A stretch of 64,000 bases of DNA from Franconibacter pulveris DSM 19144 (lineage in GTDB: Bacteria > Pseudomonadota > Gammaproteobacteria > Enterobacterales > Enterobacteriaceae), in the NCBI GenBank assembly GCA_000621185.1, contig KK211222.1, forward strand, positions 243,523 through 307,522, written 5' to 3'. Below, piece by piece: positions 16,105-25,565 of the stretch. The notes under the pieces are model-generated. The model was given only the letters and a program-made list of their open reading frames with translations, was not told the origin of the DNA and ran no database searches. The stretch's first letter is position 1. Each line of letters begins with the position of its first letter. Position numbers and translations under genes: made by a program.

Positions 16105-18408
16105 TCACCGGCCGCGAACGTATTTCAGCGCCGCCTCAAGCAACGCCTCATCGACTAACTCACCCGCCGCTAAACCGCACTGGTGATAAGCTTCCCACTG
16201 CTCCTCATCGAATAAAGGGTACGTTGTGCTCTGAAAAGGAAAGCCGCGGTCGCGCTCGCTCCAGGCAACGGTATCTGGCGTGGCGTTTTTCAGACGACGA
16301 GGTTTGACCACGATAAGCGCGCCCGTTTCGCCCTGCGGATAGCGCAGGCGCGCCAGCAGCAGCGGCGAACCCGGCTCCCGGGAGAAATGCGCAGGCGTAA
16401 CGAAGGGCGCGGGCGGATCGTCGTCAAACGTTATCTCCGTGTGAAGTTCGATTCGCGCCTTACGCACCAGGTTTTCCAGATCGTCCCACAAAAAGTCCGC
16501 GTCCGCGCCGCATTCCGCCAGCACAATCAGGGGCAAACGGCGCTTTAAGAGCGCATAGACGCCCGTATTTTCCACATGACCGCCGTCTGAGAGAAAAACG
16601 TAGCGCTTATCAGGACCCGGAAAGCGCGCCAGCATCTCGCCCGCCAGATAGCCAGGCGGCGCGGTGAGCGTGCGAAACACCCGACAGAGCGCGTTTTCGC
16701 GGCTCTCGCGATGTGCAGACGCGTTACGTTGCCAGTAGCCAAGCCTGGCGCCGAAGAGAAAAATCAAGAACGCCGCGCCTGGCGCGGTGCGTGAACCTGT
16801 CCCGGCGCTGACCGCCGCGCCGGATACCGCGAGCCAGTGAGAAAGCGCACCCGGTGGCACATTCCCTTCAGGCGCTGCGCCGCTGCACTCCAGACCGAGG
16901 CTGCTGACCGTCAGCACCCTGCCTTTACGATCTGCCACATAGCCGCCGGTCCGGTCGTCTGTGGTCTGGTTCAGACAGCAGTTGATAAGATGGATAGGGC
17001 CGCCGTGGCGATGCGGCTGATAGTCCTGAAGCGCAATATCGTCTCCCTCAAGCGCGCGGGTAACTTTCTTCACCTTAAGCGCCTTTTCCTCAGCGTAGCT
17101 ATCCAGCGGGTCGCTTTCGAAACGCTGCCGGTTGCCAGGCGAAAGCCAGGCCCGCTCAAGCCGCGCGCGATAAAAATGATGCAACGAGGCGAGGTTAAGC
17201 AGTTCCGGCATGGCGCGCAGGCAGCACAGGGTGAGCAAGGCGCAGCACCAGACTAAAAGCATCCAGGCTTCGTTGGCAAGCGACCCGAGAACGGGCGGCA
17301 GCGCACGGAGCACTGGGGTGAGAAGCCCGCTTTCCCCCAGGGCCAGCAGCCAGTTGGCGACCAGCGCCAGCAGCGTCGCCAGTATGAAAACGCCGGCGAG
17401 ATTAAGCCAGGAGCGCCGGTTGACGCTAAGGCGAATCAACAGCCCTTTTTTTACCGGCAGCTTCGCGAGCAGCCCGGCCAACAGAAGAAGCTTGCCGCCT
17501 GCGAGCAGCGCTAACAGCCAGACCGTGCTCTGCCAGAGCGTTGGCAGATAGCCATGCGCCTCGCGAGCGATGGCGCCGAGCGCCCAGAGCAGCGCCAGCA
17601 ACAGCGCGCACATCAGCCAGAACCGCAAATGTAAGGTCAGCCCCAGCCGCCAGCGGGAGGGCGAACCCCGACAACGTGCGGCGTGTGCCATCAGCAGCAG
17701 GCTGTAAAGCATCATCGCCGCAAGCAGCCCCATGCCCGGCGACGACGTGATAGTGGCCGGAAAACCGGGATGGTATAACCCGTATCCGCCAGCCATCAGC
17801 AGCGCCGCGCCTGCTAAAAAATAGCCGCGCAGGCTTACCGACATCCAGTAATGCAGCGACGCAACGCCTGCGGCGCTCAGGCAGATGTAGATAACATCAT
17901 GAAAAAGCGTCGTACCGCCGCCTTTTTGCGTCACCATCAGCGCGGGCAGGGCGATCAGCAGCGCAAGCCAGATGACCAGCAGCGCGTTAAGCACAAACGC
18001 ACGCAGCATACTCGCGCCCGCGATTTGCAGCTCCCGCGAACCGACGGGTATCAGGTAACGCCCGTGGTTACGAAGCCACCACAACAGGATGGAGTCCTCC
18101 GCCGCCAGCCTCTCTTCAACCCTTTTCGCGTTATTTTCGTTGTAAAGCCGTCCCAGCATGCCGCCGACATAGCCGCCGCCCGAGACGGTGGAGAGATAAT
18201 CAACGCGCGTCAGGAGACGGTGTTTGGCCAGGGCGCGAATCAGCCCCAGCGAGAAAGTGGCGCTGCGCAGGCCGCCGCCCGACAGGGCGAGCCCGCAGCG
18301 CGGAGCGGTAGGTTCAACACCCGCTAACGCCCGTCGCGCCGCAACCCTTTGCGCCTCATTAGAAATAGCCGAATCGGGCTTGTCAGGCCCGGGTACGTTG
18401 CGGGGCAT
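16105..18408 (-). CDS. Membrane-anchored patatin-like phospholipase
   Basis: A 767-residue protein with a split patatin domain. The N-terminal part has the oxyanion-hole motif CGLALSGGGLRSA (38-50) and the nucleophile Ser76 in STVSGGGYVGG. Roughly residues 130-400 hold many hydrophobic segments, so the enzyme is probably an inner-membrane protein. The C-terminal part has the catalytic Asp in FLSDGGHVENTGVY (about residue 615). A lipid acyl hydrolase activity is inferred; the substrate is unknown. The ribosome site AGGAGGG is excellent. It sits between narK and narG, which are neighbours in E. coli, and shares the narG upstream region divergently. It is not RssA, which is shorter and lacks the membrane part. 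Confidence 0.85.
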   Translation of the reverse strand: MPRNVPGPDKPDSAISNEAQRVAARRALAGVEPTAPRCGLALSGGGLRSATFSLGLIRALAKHRLLTRVDYLSTVSGGGYVGGMLGRLYNENNAKRVEERLAAEDSILLWWLRNHGRYLIPVGSRELQIAGASMLRAFVLNALLVIWLALLIALPALMVTQKGGGTTLFHDVIYICLSAAGVASLHYWMSVSLRGYFLAGAALLMAGGYGLYHPGFPATITSSPGMGLLAAMMLYSLLLMAHAARCRGSPSRWRLGLTLHLRFWLMCALLLALLWALGAIAREAHGYLPTLWQSTVWLLALLAGGKLLLLAGLLAKLPVKKGLLIRLSVNRRSWLNLAGVFILATLLALVANWLLALGESGLLTPVLRALPPVLGSLANEAWMLLVWCCALLTLCCLRAMPELLNLASLHHFYRARLERAWLSPGNRQRFESDPLDSYAEEKALKVKKVTRALEGDDIALQDYQPHRHGGPIHLINCCLNQTTDDRTGGYVADRKGRVLTVSSLGLECSGAAPEGNVPPGALSHWLAVSGAAVSAGTGSRTAPGAAFLIFLFGARLGYWQRNASAHRESRENALCRVFRTLTAPPGYLAGEMLARFPGPDKRYVFLSDGGHVENTGVYALLKRRLPLIVLAECGADADFLWDDLENLVRKARIELHTEITFDDDPPAPFVTPAHFSREPGSPLLLARLRYPQGETGALIVVKPRRLKNATPDTVAWSERDRGFPFQSTTYPLFDEEQWEAYHQCGLAAGELVDEALLEAALKYVRGR

Positions 18409-18515
18409 TACGGCCCTCCTTCGGGCGACGTCAACGGCGAGATAGTATTACTGTAGAAAACCTGTCGCTTGCCGTCGTTCCTCATTTAAGCGGACAGGCT
18501 CGTTTATCCGCTATC

Positions 18516-18522
18516 TACCCCT
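18516..18522 (+). promoter_or_regulatory. Distal NarL site of narG
   Basis: The heptamer TACCCCT is centred at 18519, which is about -195 from the inferred narG start (18714). This is the known position of the key NarL site at E. coli narG. A second TACCC follows closely (18526-18530). Confidence 0.75.
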
Positions 18523-18584
18523 TAATACCCGCCCCGGCGGGAAAAGGCGGTCAAATCCTGTCCTGTTGGGATAATTTTATTTAA

Positions 18585-18597
18585 AAACAATAAATTA
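18585..18597 (+). promoter_or_regulatory. Probable IHF site upstream of narG
   Basis: An AT-rich tract holds a match to WATCARNNNNTTR with one mismatch, centred near -123 from the inferred start. At E. coli narG, IHF bends DNA at about -125 so that NarL at -195 reaches the polymerase. Position supports the call more than the weak consensus. Confidence 0.6.
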
Positions 18598-18665
18598 AAT
18601 GAAGTTCGCGCCTCCTACTTTGGGGGTAGTTCGCTTTTTGCGCGTCTTCTCTGCGCCGGGTCGGC

Positions 18666-18706
18666 TTGATCGTCGTCAATTCTGCTTATCTGACGCGGCG
18701 TTACCG
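18666..18706 (+). promoter_or_regulatory. narG promoter with FNR box
   Basis: TTGATCGTCGTCAA at 18666-18679 is an FNR box with one mismatch to TTGAT-N4-ATCAA. A -10-like TTACCG at 18701-18706 gives a start near 18714 and places the box at about -41.5. The 5' leader to narG is about 58 nt. Confidence 0.82.
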
Positions 18707-18771
18707 TGCCGCCATTCCAGCAATGTCGATTTACCAGAAGAGCCTTAAGGCTCCCTACAGGAGAAACGCTG

Positions 18772-21700
18772 ATGAGCAAATTTTTGGACCGGTTTCGCTA
18801 CTTCAAACAGAAGGGCGACACCTTTGCCAATGGGCACGGCCAGCTTCTTGAAACAAACCGCGACTGGGAAGAGAGTTACCGGAGCCGCTGGCAGCACGAC
18901 AAAATCGTGCGTTCGACTCATGGCGTAAACTGCACTGGCTCCTGTAGCTGGAAAATCTACGTGAAAAACGGTCTGGTGACCTGGGAAACCCAGCAGACCG
19001 ACTACCCGCGCACCCGCCCGGACATGCCGAACCACGAGCCCCGCGGCTGCCCGCGCGGCGCGAGCTACTCCTGGTATCTCTACAGCGCCAACCGCCTGAA
19101 ATATCCGCTGATGCGCAAGCGCCTGATCAAACTCTGGCGTGAGGCAAAAGCGCGTCACAGCGACCCGGTAAACGCCTGGGCCTCCATTATTGAAGACAGC
19201 GAAAAAGCGAAAAGCTATAAGCAGGCGCGCGGGCGCGGCGGCTTCGTCCGCTCCTCCTGGCAGGAGGTGAACGAACTTATCGCGGCGGCGAACGTCTATA
19301 CCGCCAAAACTTTTGGCCCGGACCGTATCGCCGGTTTTTCGCCAATTCCGGCGATGTCGATGGTCTCTTACGCCTCCGGTGCGCGCTATCTCTCGCTGAT
19401 TGGCGGCACCTGCCTGAGCTTCTATGACTGGTATTGCGACCTGCCGCCCGCCTCGCCGATGACCTGGGGCGAGCAGACCGACGTGCCGGAATCCGCCGAC
19501 TGGTACAATTCCAGCTACATCATCGCCTGGGGCTCCAACGTGCCGCAGACCCGCACGCCGGACGCCCACTTCTTTACCGAGGTGCGCTACAAAGGCACGA
19601 AAACGGTCGCCGTCACCCCCGACTACGCGGAAATCGCCAAGCTGTGCGACCTGTGGCTGGCGCCGAAACAGGGCACCGACAGCGCGATGGCGCTGGCGAT
19701 GGGCCATGTGATGCTCAAAGAGTTCCACCTCGATAAGCCGAGCCAGTATTTCACCGACTATGTGCGCCGCTACACCGACATGCCGATGCTGGTGATGCTC
19801 GAAGCGCGCGACGGTTTCTATGCCGCAGGCCGTATGCTGCGCGCCTCCGATTTGGTCGATAATCTGGGCCAGGAAAATAACCCGGAGTGGAAAACCGTCG
19901 CGTTCGATAACCGCAATGGCGAACTGACAGCGCCGAATGGCTCCATCGGCTTCCGCTGGGGCGAAAAGGGCAAGTGGAACCTTGAACAGCGCGACGGCGC
20001 CTCCGGTGAAGAGACTGAACTGCGCCTGTCGCTGCTGGGCCATCAGGATGAGGTTGCCGACGTGGGCTTCCCGTACTTTGGCGGTGACAGCAGCGAACAC
20101 TTCAACAAGGTGAAGCTGGAAAACATCCTGCTGCATAAGCTGCCGGTGAAACGCCTGACCCTGGCCGACGGTAGCCAGGCGCTGGTGGCCACGGTGTATG
20201 ACCTGACCCTTGCCAACTATGGCCTCGATCGCGGCCTGGACGACGCCAACTGCGCCGCCAGCTACGACGACGTGAAAGCGTACTCCCCGGCCTGGGCGGA
20301 GCAGATTACCGGCGTGCCGCGCGCGCAGATTATTCGCACCGCCCGCGAGTTTGCCGACAACGCCGATAAAACGCATGGCCGCTCAATGATCATCGTTGGC
20401 GCCGGTCTGAACCACTGGTACCACATGGATATGAACTACCGTGGGCTTATCAATATGCTGGTGTTCTGCGGCTGCGTCGGCCAGAGCGGCGGCGGCTGGG
20501 CGCACTATGTCGGCCAGGAGAAACTGCGCCCGCAAACCGGCTGGACGCCGCTGGCCTTCGCGCTGGACTGGAACCGTCCGCCGCGCCACATGAACAGCAC
20601 CTCTTTCTTCTATAACCACTCCAGCCAGTGGCGTTATGAATCCCTGACGACGGAAGACCTGCTGTCGCCGCTGGCGGATAAATCGCGCTACAGCGGCCAT
20701 CTTATCGACTTCAACGTGCGCGCCGAGCGCATGGGCTGGCTGCCTTCTGCGCCGCAGCTTGGCACCAACCCGCTGCGCATCAAGGCTGCGGCGGATAAAG
20801 CGGGCATGAGTCCGGTGGATTACACCGTGAAGGCGCTGAAATCGGGCGAGATCCGCTTCGCCGCCGAAGAGCCGGAGAACGGTAAAAACCATCCGCGCAA
20901 CCTGTTTGTCTGGCGCTCCAACCTGCTGGGCTCCTCCGGTAAGGGGCATGAGTACATGCTCAAATACCTGCTCGGCACCGAGAACGGCATTCAGGGCAAA
21001 GATCTCGGCCAGCAGGGCGGCGTGAAGCCTGAAGAGATTGAATGGCAGGATAACGGCCTTGACGGCAAGCTGGACCTGGTGGTCACCCTCGACTTCCGTC
21101 TTTCCAGCACCTGTCTTTACTCCGACATTGTGCTGCCGACCGCCACCTGGTATGAAAAAGACGACATGAATACCTCGGATATGCATCCGTTTATTCATCC
21201 GCTTTCCGCCGCCGTCGACCCGGCCTGGGAGTCGAAAAGCGACTGGGAAATCTACAAAGGCATCGCGAAGAAATTCTCTGAAGTTTGCGTGGGCCACCTC
21301 GGCGTGGAAACCGATGTGGTGACGCTGCCGATTCAGCATGACTCCGCCGCCGAGCTGGCGCAGCCGCTGGAGGTGAAAGAGTGGAAAAAAGGCGAATGCG
21401 AGCTGATCCCGGGCAAAACCGCGCCGCACATTATTGCCGTTGAGCGTGACTACCCGGCGACGTATGAGCGCTTCACCTCCATCGGCCCGCTGATGGAGAA
21501 AATCGGCAACGGCGGCAAGGGCATCGCCTGGAATACCCAGAGCGAAATGGATCTGCTGCGCAAGCTTAATTACACCAAGCAGGACGGTCCGGCGAAAGGC
21601 CAGCCGATGCTCAACACCGCCATTGACGCCGCCGAGATGATCTTAACGCTTGCGCCGGAAACCAACGGCCAGGTGGCGGTGAAAGCCTGGGCGGCGCTCA

Positions 21701-22518
21701 GCGAGTTTACCGGCCGCGACCATACGCATCTGGCGCTGAATAAAGAAGAAGAGAAGATTCGCTTTCGCGATATCCAGGCGCAGCCGCGTAAAATTATCTC
21801 CAGCCCCACCTGGTCCGGGCTTGAGGATGAGCATGTCTCTTACAACGCCGGTTACACCAACGTGCATGAGCTTATCCCGTGGCGCACGCTCTCCGGCCGC
21901 CAGCAGCTGTATCAGGATCACCCGTGGATGCGCGACTTTGGCGAGAGCCTGCTGGTCTATCGTCCGCCCATCGACACCCGTTCGGTGAAAGCGGTGATGG
22001 GCAAGAAATCTAACGGCAACCCGGAGAAGGCGCTGAACTTCCTGACGCCGCACCAGAAATGGGGCATTCACTCTACCTACAGCGACAACCTGCTGATGCT
22101 GACGCTTTCCCGCGGTGGCCCGATTGTCTGGATGAGCGAAGACGACGCCCGCGACCTCGGCATTGCGGATAACGACTGGATAGAGGTGTTTAACGCCAAC
22201 GGCGCGCTGACCGCCCGAGCGGTGGTGAGCCAGCGCGTACCGGCAGGCATGACCATGATGTACCACGCCCAGGAGCGCATCGTGAATATTCCGGGGTCGG
22301 AAATCACCGGCCAGCGCGGCGGCATTCACAACTCGGTCACCCGCATCAGCCCGAAACCGACCCATATGATCGGCGGCTATGCGCAGCTGGCCTACGGCTT
22401 TAACTACTACGGCACCGTAGGCTCTAACCGCGATGAGTTTGTGGTGGTGCGTAAGATGAAGAACATTGACTGGTTGGACGGCGAAGGCAACGACCAAAAA
22501 CAGGAGAGCGTAAAATGA
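18772..22518 (+). CDS. narG: Respiratory nitrate reductase alpha subunit NarG
   Basis: Catalytic subunit of membrane-bound nitrate reductase A on the cytoplasmic side, 1248 residues (E. coli 1247). It holds bis-MGD molybdenum and the FS0 [4Fe-4S] cluster, whose ligands are His50, Cys54, Cys58 and a later Cys in GCPRG. The start at 18772 (MSKFLDRFRY) has an AGGAG site and matches E. coli; a frame opening at 18706 adds 22 unrelated residues. The stop overlaps narH by 4 bp (ATGA). Confidence 0.98.
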   Translation: MSKFLDRFRYFKQKGDTFANGHGQLLETNRDWEESYRSRWQHDKIVRSTHGVNCTGSCSWKIYVKNGLVTWETQQTDYPRTRPDMPNHEPRGCPRGASYSWYLYSANRLKYPLMRKRLIKLWREAKARHSDPVNAWASIIEDSEKAKSYKQARGRGGFVRSSWQEVNELIAAANVYTAKTFGPDRIAGFSPIPAMSMVSYASGARYLSLIGGTCLSFYDWYCDLPPASPMTWGEQTDVPESADWYNSSYIIAWGSNVPQTRTPDAHFFTEVRYKGTKTVAVTPDYAEIAKLCDLWLAPKQGTDSAMALAMGHVMLKEFHLDKPSQYFTDYVRRYTDMPMLVMLEARDGFYAAGRMLRASDLVDNLGQENNPEWKTVAFDNRNGELTAPNGSIGFRWGEKGKWNLEQRDGASGEETELRLSLLGHQDEVADVGFPYFGGDSSEHFNKVKLENILLHKLPVKRLTLADGSQALVATVYDLTLANYGLDRGLDDANCAASYDDVKAYSPAWAEQITGVPRAQIIRTAREFADNADKTHGRSMIIVGAGLNHWYHMDMNYRGLINMLVFCGCVGQSGGGWAHYVGQEKLRPQTGWTPLAFALDWNRPPRHMNSTSFFYNHSSQWRYESLTTEDLLSPLADKSRYSGHLIDFNVRAERMGWLPSAPQLGTNPLRIKAAADKAGMSPVDYTVKALKSGEIRFAAEEPENGKNHPRNLFVWRSNLLGSSGKGHEYMLKYLLGTENGIQGKDLGQQGGVKPEEIEWQDNGLDGKLDLVVTLDFRLSSTCLYSDIVLPTATWYEKDDMNTSDMHPFIHPLSAAVDPAWESKSDWEIYKGIAKKFSEVCVGHLGVETDVVTLPIQHDSAAELAQPLEVKEWKKGECELIPGKTAPHIIAVERDYPATYERFTSIGPLMEKIGNGGKGIAWNTQSEMDLLRKLNYTKQDGPAKGQPMLNTAIDAAEMILTLAPETNGQVAVKAWAALSEFTGRDHTHLALNKEEEKIRFRDIQAQPRKIISSPTWSGLEDEHVSYNAGYTNVHELIPWRTLSGRQQLYQDHPWMRDFGESLLVYRPPIDTRSVKAVMGKKSNGNPEKALNFLTPHQKWGIHSTYSDNLLMLTLSRGGPIVWMSEDDARDLGIADNDWIEVFNANGALTARAVVSQRVPAGMTMMYHAQERIVNIPGSEITGQRGGIHNSVTRISPKPTHMIGGYAQLAYGFNYYGTVGSNRDEFVVVRKMKNIDWLDGEGNDQKQESVK

Positions 22519-24047
22519 AAATTCGTTCACAAGTCGGCATGGTGCTGAACCTTGATAAATGCATCGGCTGCCACACCTGTTCGGTGACCTGTAAAAACGT
22601 CTGGACCAGCCGCGAAGGCATGGAGTACGCCTGGTTTAACAACGTGGAAAGTAAGCCGGGCGTCGGCTTCCCGAACGACTGGGAGAACCAGGAGAAGTGG
22701 AAGGGCGGCTGGGTGCGCAAAATCAACGGCAAGCTGCAGCCCCGTATGGGCGGGCGCGGCATGCTGCTGGGTAAAATTTTCGCTAACCCGCATCTGCCGG
22801 GCATTGATGATTACTACGAACCGTTCGACTTCGACTATCAGCACCTGCACAACGCGCCGGAAGGCAAGCATCAGCCGATAGCGCGCCCGCGCTCGAAAAT
22901 CACCGGCCAGCGGATGAATAAAGTCGAAGCGGGCCCGAACTGGGAAGAGATCCTGGGCGGCGAGTTTGAAAAGCGCTCGCAGGATAAAAATTTCGACAAT
23001 ATGCAGAAGGCGATGTACGGCCAGTTCGAAAACACCTTCATGATGTATCTGCCGCGCCTGTGCGAGCACTGCCTGAACCCGGCGTGCGTAGCCACCTGCC
23101 CGAGCGGCGCGATTTACAAGCGTGAAGAAGACGGCATCGTGCTGATTGACCAGGATAAATGCCGCGGCTGGCGCATGTGCGTGACCGGCTGTCCGTACAA
23201 AAAAATCTACTTCAACTGGAAGAGCGGCAAATCTGAGAAGTGCATCTTCTGCTATCCGCGTATTGAAGCGGGGATGCCGACTGTCTGCTCAGAAACCTGC
23301 GTGGGCCGTATCCGCTATCTCGGCGTGCTGCTGTATGACGCGGACGCCATCGAGCAGGCGGCGAGCACCGAGCATGAGACCGATCTCTATCAGCGCCAGC
23401 TGGATGTCTTCCTCGATCCGAACGACCCGAAAGTGATTGAGCAGGCGCTGAAAGATGGCGTGCCGCAGAGCGTTATCGACGCCGCGCAGCAATCGCCGGT
23501 GTGGAAGCTGGCGATGGACTGGAAGCTGGCGCTGCCGCTGCACCCGGAATACCGCACGCTGCCGATGGTCTGGTACGTGCCGCCGCTGTCGCCGATTCAA
23601 TCCGCCGCCGATGCGGGCGAGCTTGGCCGCAACGGCATTCTGCCGGATGTGGAAAGCCTGCGCATTCCGGTGCAGTACCTGGCGAACCTGCTCACCGCAG
23701 GCGACACCGCCCCGGTATTGCTGGCCCTGAAACGCATGCTGGCGATGCGCCACTACAAACGCGCGGAAACCGTTGACGGCGTGAATGATGTTCGCGCGCT
23801 GGAAGAAGTGGGCCTGAGCGAAGCGCAGGCGCAGGAGATGTACCGCTATCTGGCTATCGCGAACTACGAAGACCGCTTCGTTATTCCTTCCAGCCACCGT
23901 GAACTGGCGCGCGACGCGTTCCCGGAGCGCAACGGCTGCGGCTTTAGCTTCGGCGACGGTTGCCACGGCTCTGACAGCAAATTCAACCTGTTCAACAGCC
24001 GCCGCATCGACGCCGTCGATGTGACCGTGAAAGGGGAGCATCTGTAA
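22515..24047 (+). CDS. narH: Respiratory nitrate reductase beta subunit NarH
   Basis: Electron-transfer subunit with four iron-sulfur clusters, 510 residues (E. coli 512). Cysteine groups are CIGCHTCSVTC near the N-terminus, CEHCLNPACVATC, CRGWRMCVTGC and CIFC with CSETC. The Trp in CRGWRMC replaces a ligand and defines the [3Fe-4S] cluster of the family. It bridges NarG and NarI. Its stop and the narJ start share one base. Confidence 0.98.
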   Translation: MKIRSQVGMVLNLDKCIGCHTCSVTCKNVWTSREGMEYAWFNNVESKPGVGFPNDWENQEKWKGGWVRKINGKLQPRMGGRGMLLGKIFANPHLPGIDDYYEPFDFDYQHLHNAPEGKHQPIARPRSKITGQRMNKVEAGPNWEEILGGEFEKRSQDKNFDNMQKAMYGQFENTFMMYLPRLCEHCLNPACVATCPSGAIYKREEDGIVLIDQDKCRGWRMCVTGCPYKKIYFNWKSGKSEKCIFCYPRIEAGMPTVCSETCVGRIRYLGVLLYDADAIEQAASTEHETDLYQRQLDVFLDPNDPKVIEQALKDGVPQSVIDAAQQSPVWKLAMDWKLALPLHPEYRTLPMVWYVPPLSPIQSAADAGELGRNGILPDVESLRIPVQYLANLLTAGDTAPVLLALKRMLAMRHYKRAETVDGVNDVRALEEVGLSEAQAQEMYRYLAIANYEDRFVIPSSHRELARDAFPERNGCGFSFGDGCHGSDSKFNLFNSRRIDAVDVTVKGEHL

Positions 24048-24754
24048 TGGAACTGCTTATTCTCTCGCGCCTGCTGGAGTACCCCGACGCCGCGCTCTGG
24101 CAGCATCAGCAGGAGCTGTTCGACGCGCTGGCTGAAACTGAGCATCTCTCGCTAAAGGATGCCCACCGGCTGGGCGTCTTTATCCGCGACTTGCTAAGCG
24201 AGGATTTGCTGGACGCGCAGGCAAGCTACAGCGAACTGTTTGATCGCGGGCGCGCGACCTCGCTGCTGCTTTTCGAACATGTGCATGGCGAATCCCGCGA
24301 CCGGGGGCAGGCGATGGTCGATCTGCTTGCCCAGTATGAGCGCGCCGGGCTTGAACTCAGCAGCCGCGAGTTGCCGGATCATTTGCCGCTTTATCTGGAA
24401 TACCTTGCGCAACTGCCGCATGACGACGCGGTGAACGGGCTTAAAGACATCGCGCCGATACTGGCGCTGCTCGGCGCTCGCCTTAAGCAGCGCGAAAGCC
24501 GCTACGCCGTGATTTTCGAGCTGCTGCTGGCGCTCGCTGAAAGTCGGGTTGATGAACAAAAAGTGCAGGCGCAACTGGCTGGCGAAGCCCGTGACGATAC
24601 GCCGCAGGCGCTGGACGCCGTCTGGGAAGAAGAACAGGTGAAGTTTTTCGCCGAAAAGGGGTGCGGCGAGGACGCCATCAGCGCTCATCAGCGTCGCTTT
24701 GCCGGGGCGGTGGCCCCGCAGTATCTGACTATCTCTACCGGAGGACAGCACTAA
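24047..24754 (+). CDS. narJ: Nitrate reductase assembly chaperone NarJ
   Basis: Redox-enzyme maturation chaperone of the TorD/NarJ family, 235 residues. It binds apo-NarG, allows molybdenum cofactor and FS0 insertion and holds the NarGH pair from the membrane until ready. An acidic, all-helical protein with the family segment [24 protein letters not shown]. Overlaps the narI start by one base. Confidence 0.96.
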   Translation: MELLILSRLLEYPDAALWQHQQELFDALAETEHLSLKDAHRLGVFIRDLLSEDLLDAQASYSELFDRGRATSLLLFEHVHGESRDRGQAMVDLLAQYERAGLELSSRELPDHLPLYLEYLAQLPHDDAVNGLKDIAPILALLGARLKQRESRYAVIFELLLALAESRVDEQKVQAQLAGEARDDTPQALDAVWEEEQVKFFAEKGCGEDAISAHQRRFAGAVAPQYLTISTGGQH

Positions 24755-25431
24755 TGCACTTCCTGAATATGTTCTTCTTTAGTATCTACCCGTACATCGC
24801 CGGTACGGTCTTTCTGGTCGGCAGCTGGCTGCGTTATGACTACGGCCAGTATACCTGGCGCGCCGCCTCCAGCCAGATGCTTGACCGCAAGGGGATGAAC
24901 CTGGCCTCTAACCTGTTCCATATCGGCATTCTCGGGATTTTCTTCGGCCACCTGTTCGGCATGTTAACGCCGCACTGGATGTACGAGTGGTTCCTGCCGG
25001 TGGCCGTTAAGCAACAGCTGGCGATGGTCGCAGGCGGCATCTGCGGCGTGCTGACGCTGGTGGGTGGGCTGCTACTGCTTAAGCGTCGTCTGTTTAACCC
25101 ACGTGTGCGCGCGACATCGACCGGCGCTGATATCCTGATCCTGGCGCTGCTGATGGCGCAGTGTACGCTGGGACTGTTGACTATTCCGTTCTCTGCGCAG
25201 CATATGGACGGCAGTGAGATGATGAAGCTGGTGGGGTGGGCGCAACACATTGTGACCTTGCGCAGCGGCGCGGCGGAGCAGCTTGACGGCGTGGCGTTTA
25301 TCTTCCGCGTTCACCTTGTGCTTGGCATGACGCTGTTCCTGCTTTTCCCGTTCACCCGCCTGGTGCATGTGTGGAGCGCGCCGGTGGAATACCTGACGCG
25401 CAGATACCAGGTGGTGCGCGCACGCCGCTGA
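24754..25431 (+). CDS. narI: Respiratory nitrate reductase gamma subunit NarI (cytochrome b)
   Basis: Membrane anchor that oxidises quinol and passes electrons through two b haems, 225 residues as in E. coli. Five hydrophobic segments are visible. Haem-ligand histidines lie in [15 protein letters not shown] and in [24 protein letters not shown]. The start at 24754 overlaps the narJ stop (TAATG); a longer upstream frame is not homologous. Last gene of narGHJI. Confidence 0.97.
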   Translation: MHFLNMFFFSIYPYIAGTVFLVGSWLRYDYGQYTWRAASSQMLDRKGMNLASNLFHIGILGIFFGHLFGMLTPHWMYEWFLPVAVKQQLAMVAGGICGVLTLVGGLLLLKRRLFNPRVRATSTGADILILALLMAQCTLGLLTIPFSAQHMDGSEMMKLVGWAQHIVTLRSGAAEQLDGVAFIFRVHLVLGMTLFLLFPFTRLVHVWSAPVEYLTRRYQVVRARR

Positions 25432-25448
25432 ATAGCAGGCGATATGAC

Positions 25449-25473
25449 AAACCCGGCTGACGCCGGGTTTTTT
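25449..25473 (+). terminator. Intrinsic terminator of narGHJI
   Basis: A stem of AAACCCGGC (25449-25457) with GCCGGGTTT (25462-25470) is followed by further T, 17 bp after narI. Confidence 0.9.
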
Positions 25474-25565
25474 ATTGGCGAAATGGTGGAGAATTTTTCT
25501 CCCTCGGGGAGCGTACGGATTTCGTTTTTGCTGACTATCGCAGGGAGGCCGTTGGGGAAAGGGCG

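Noticed and set aside
16105-18408. Patatin protein as a relocated RssA
   Set aside because: RssA is a soluble protein of about 300 residues; this one is 767 residues with a large membrane domain inserted in the catalytic fold.
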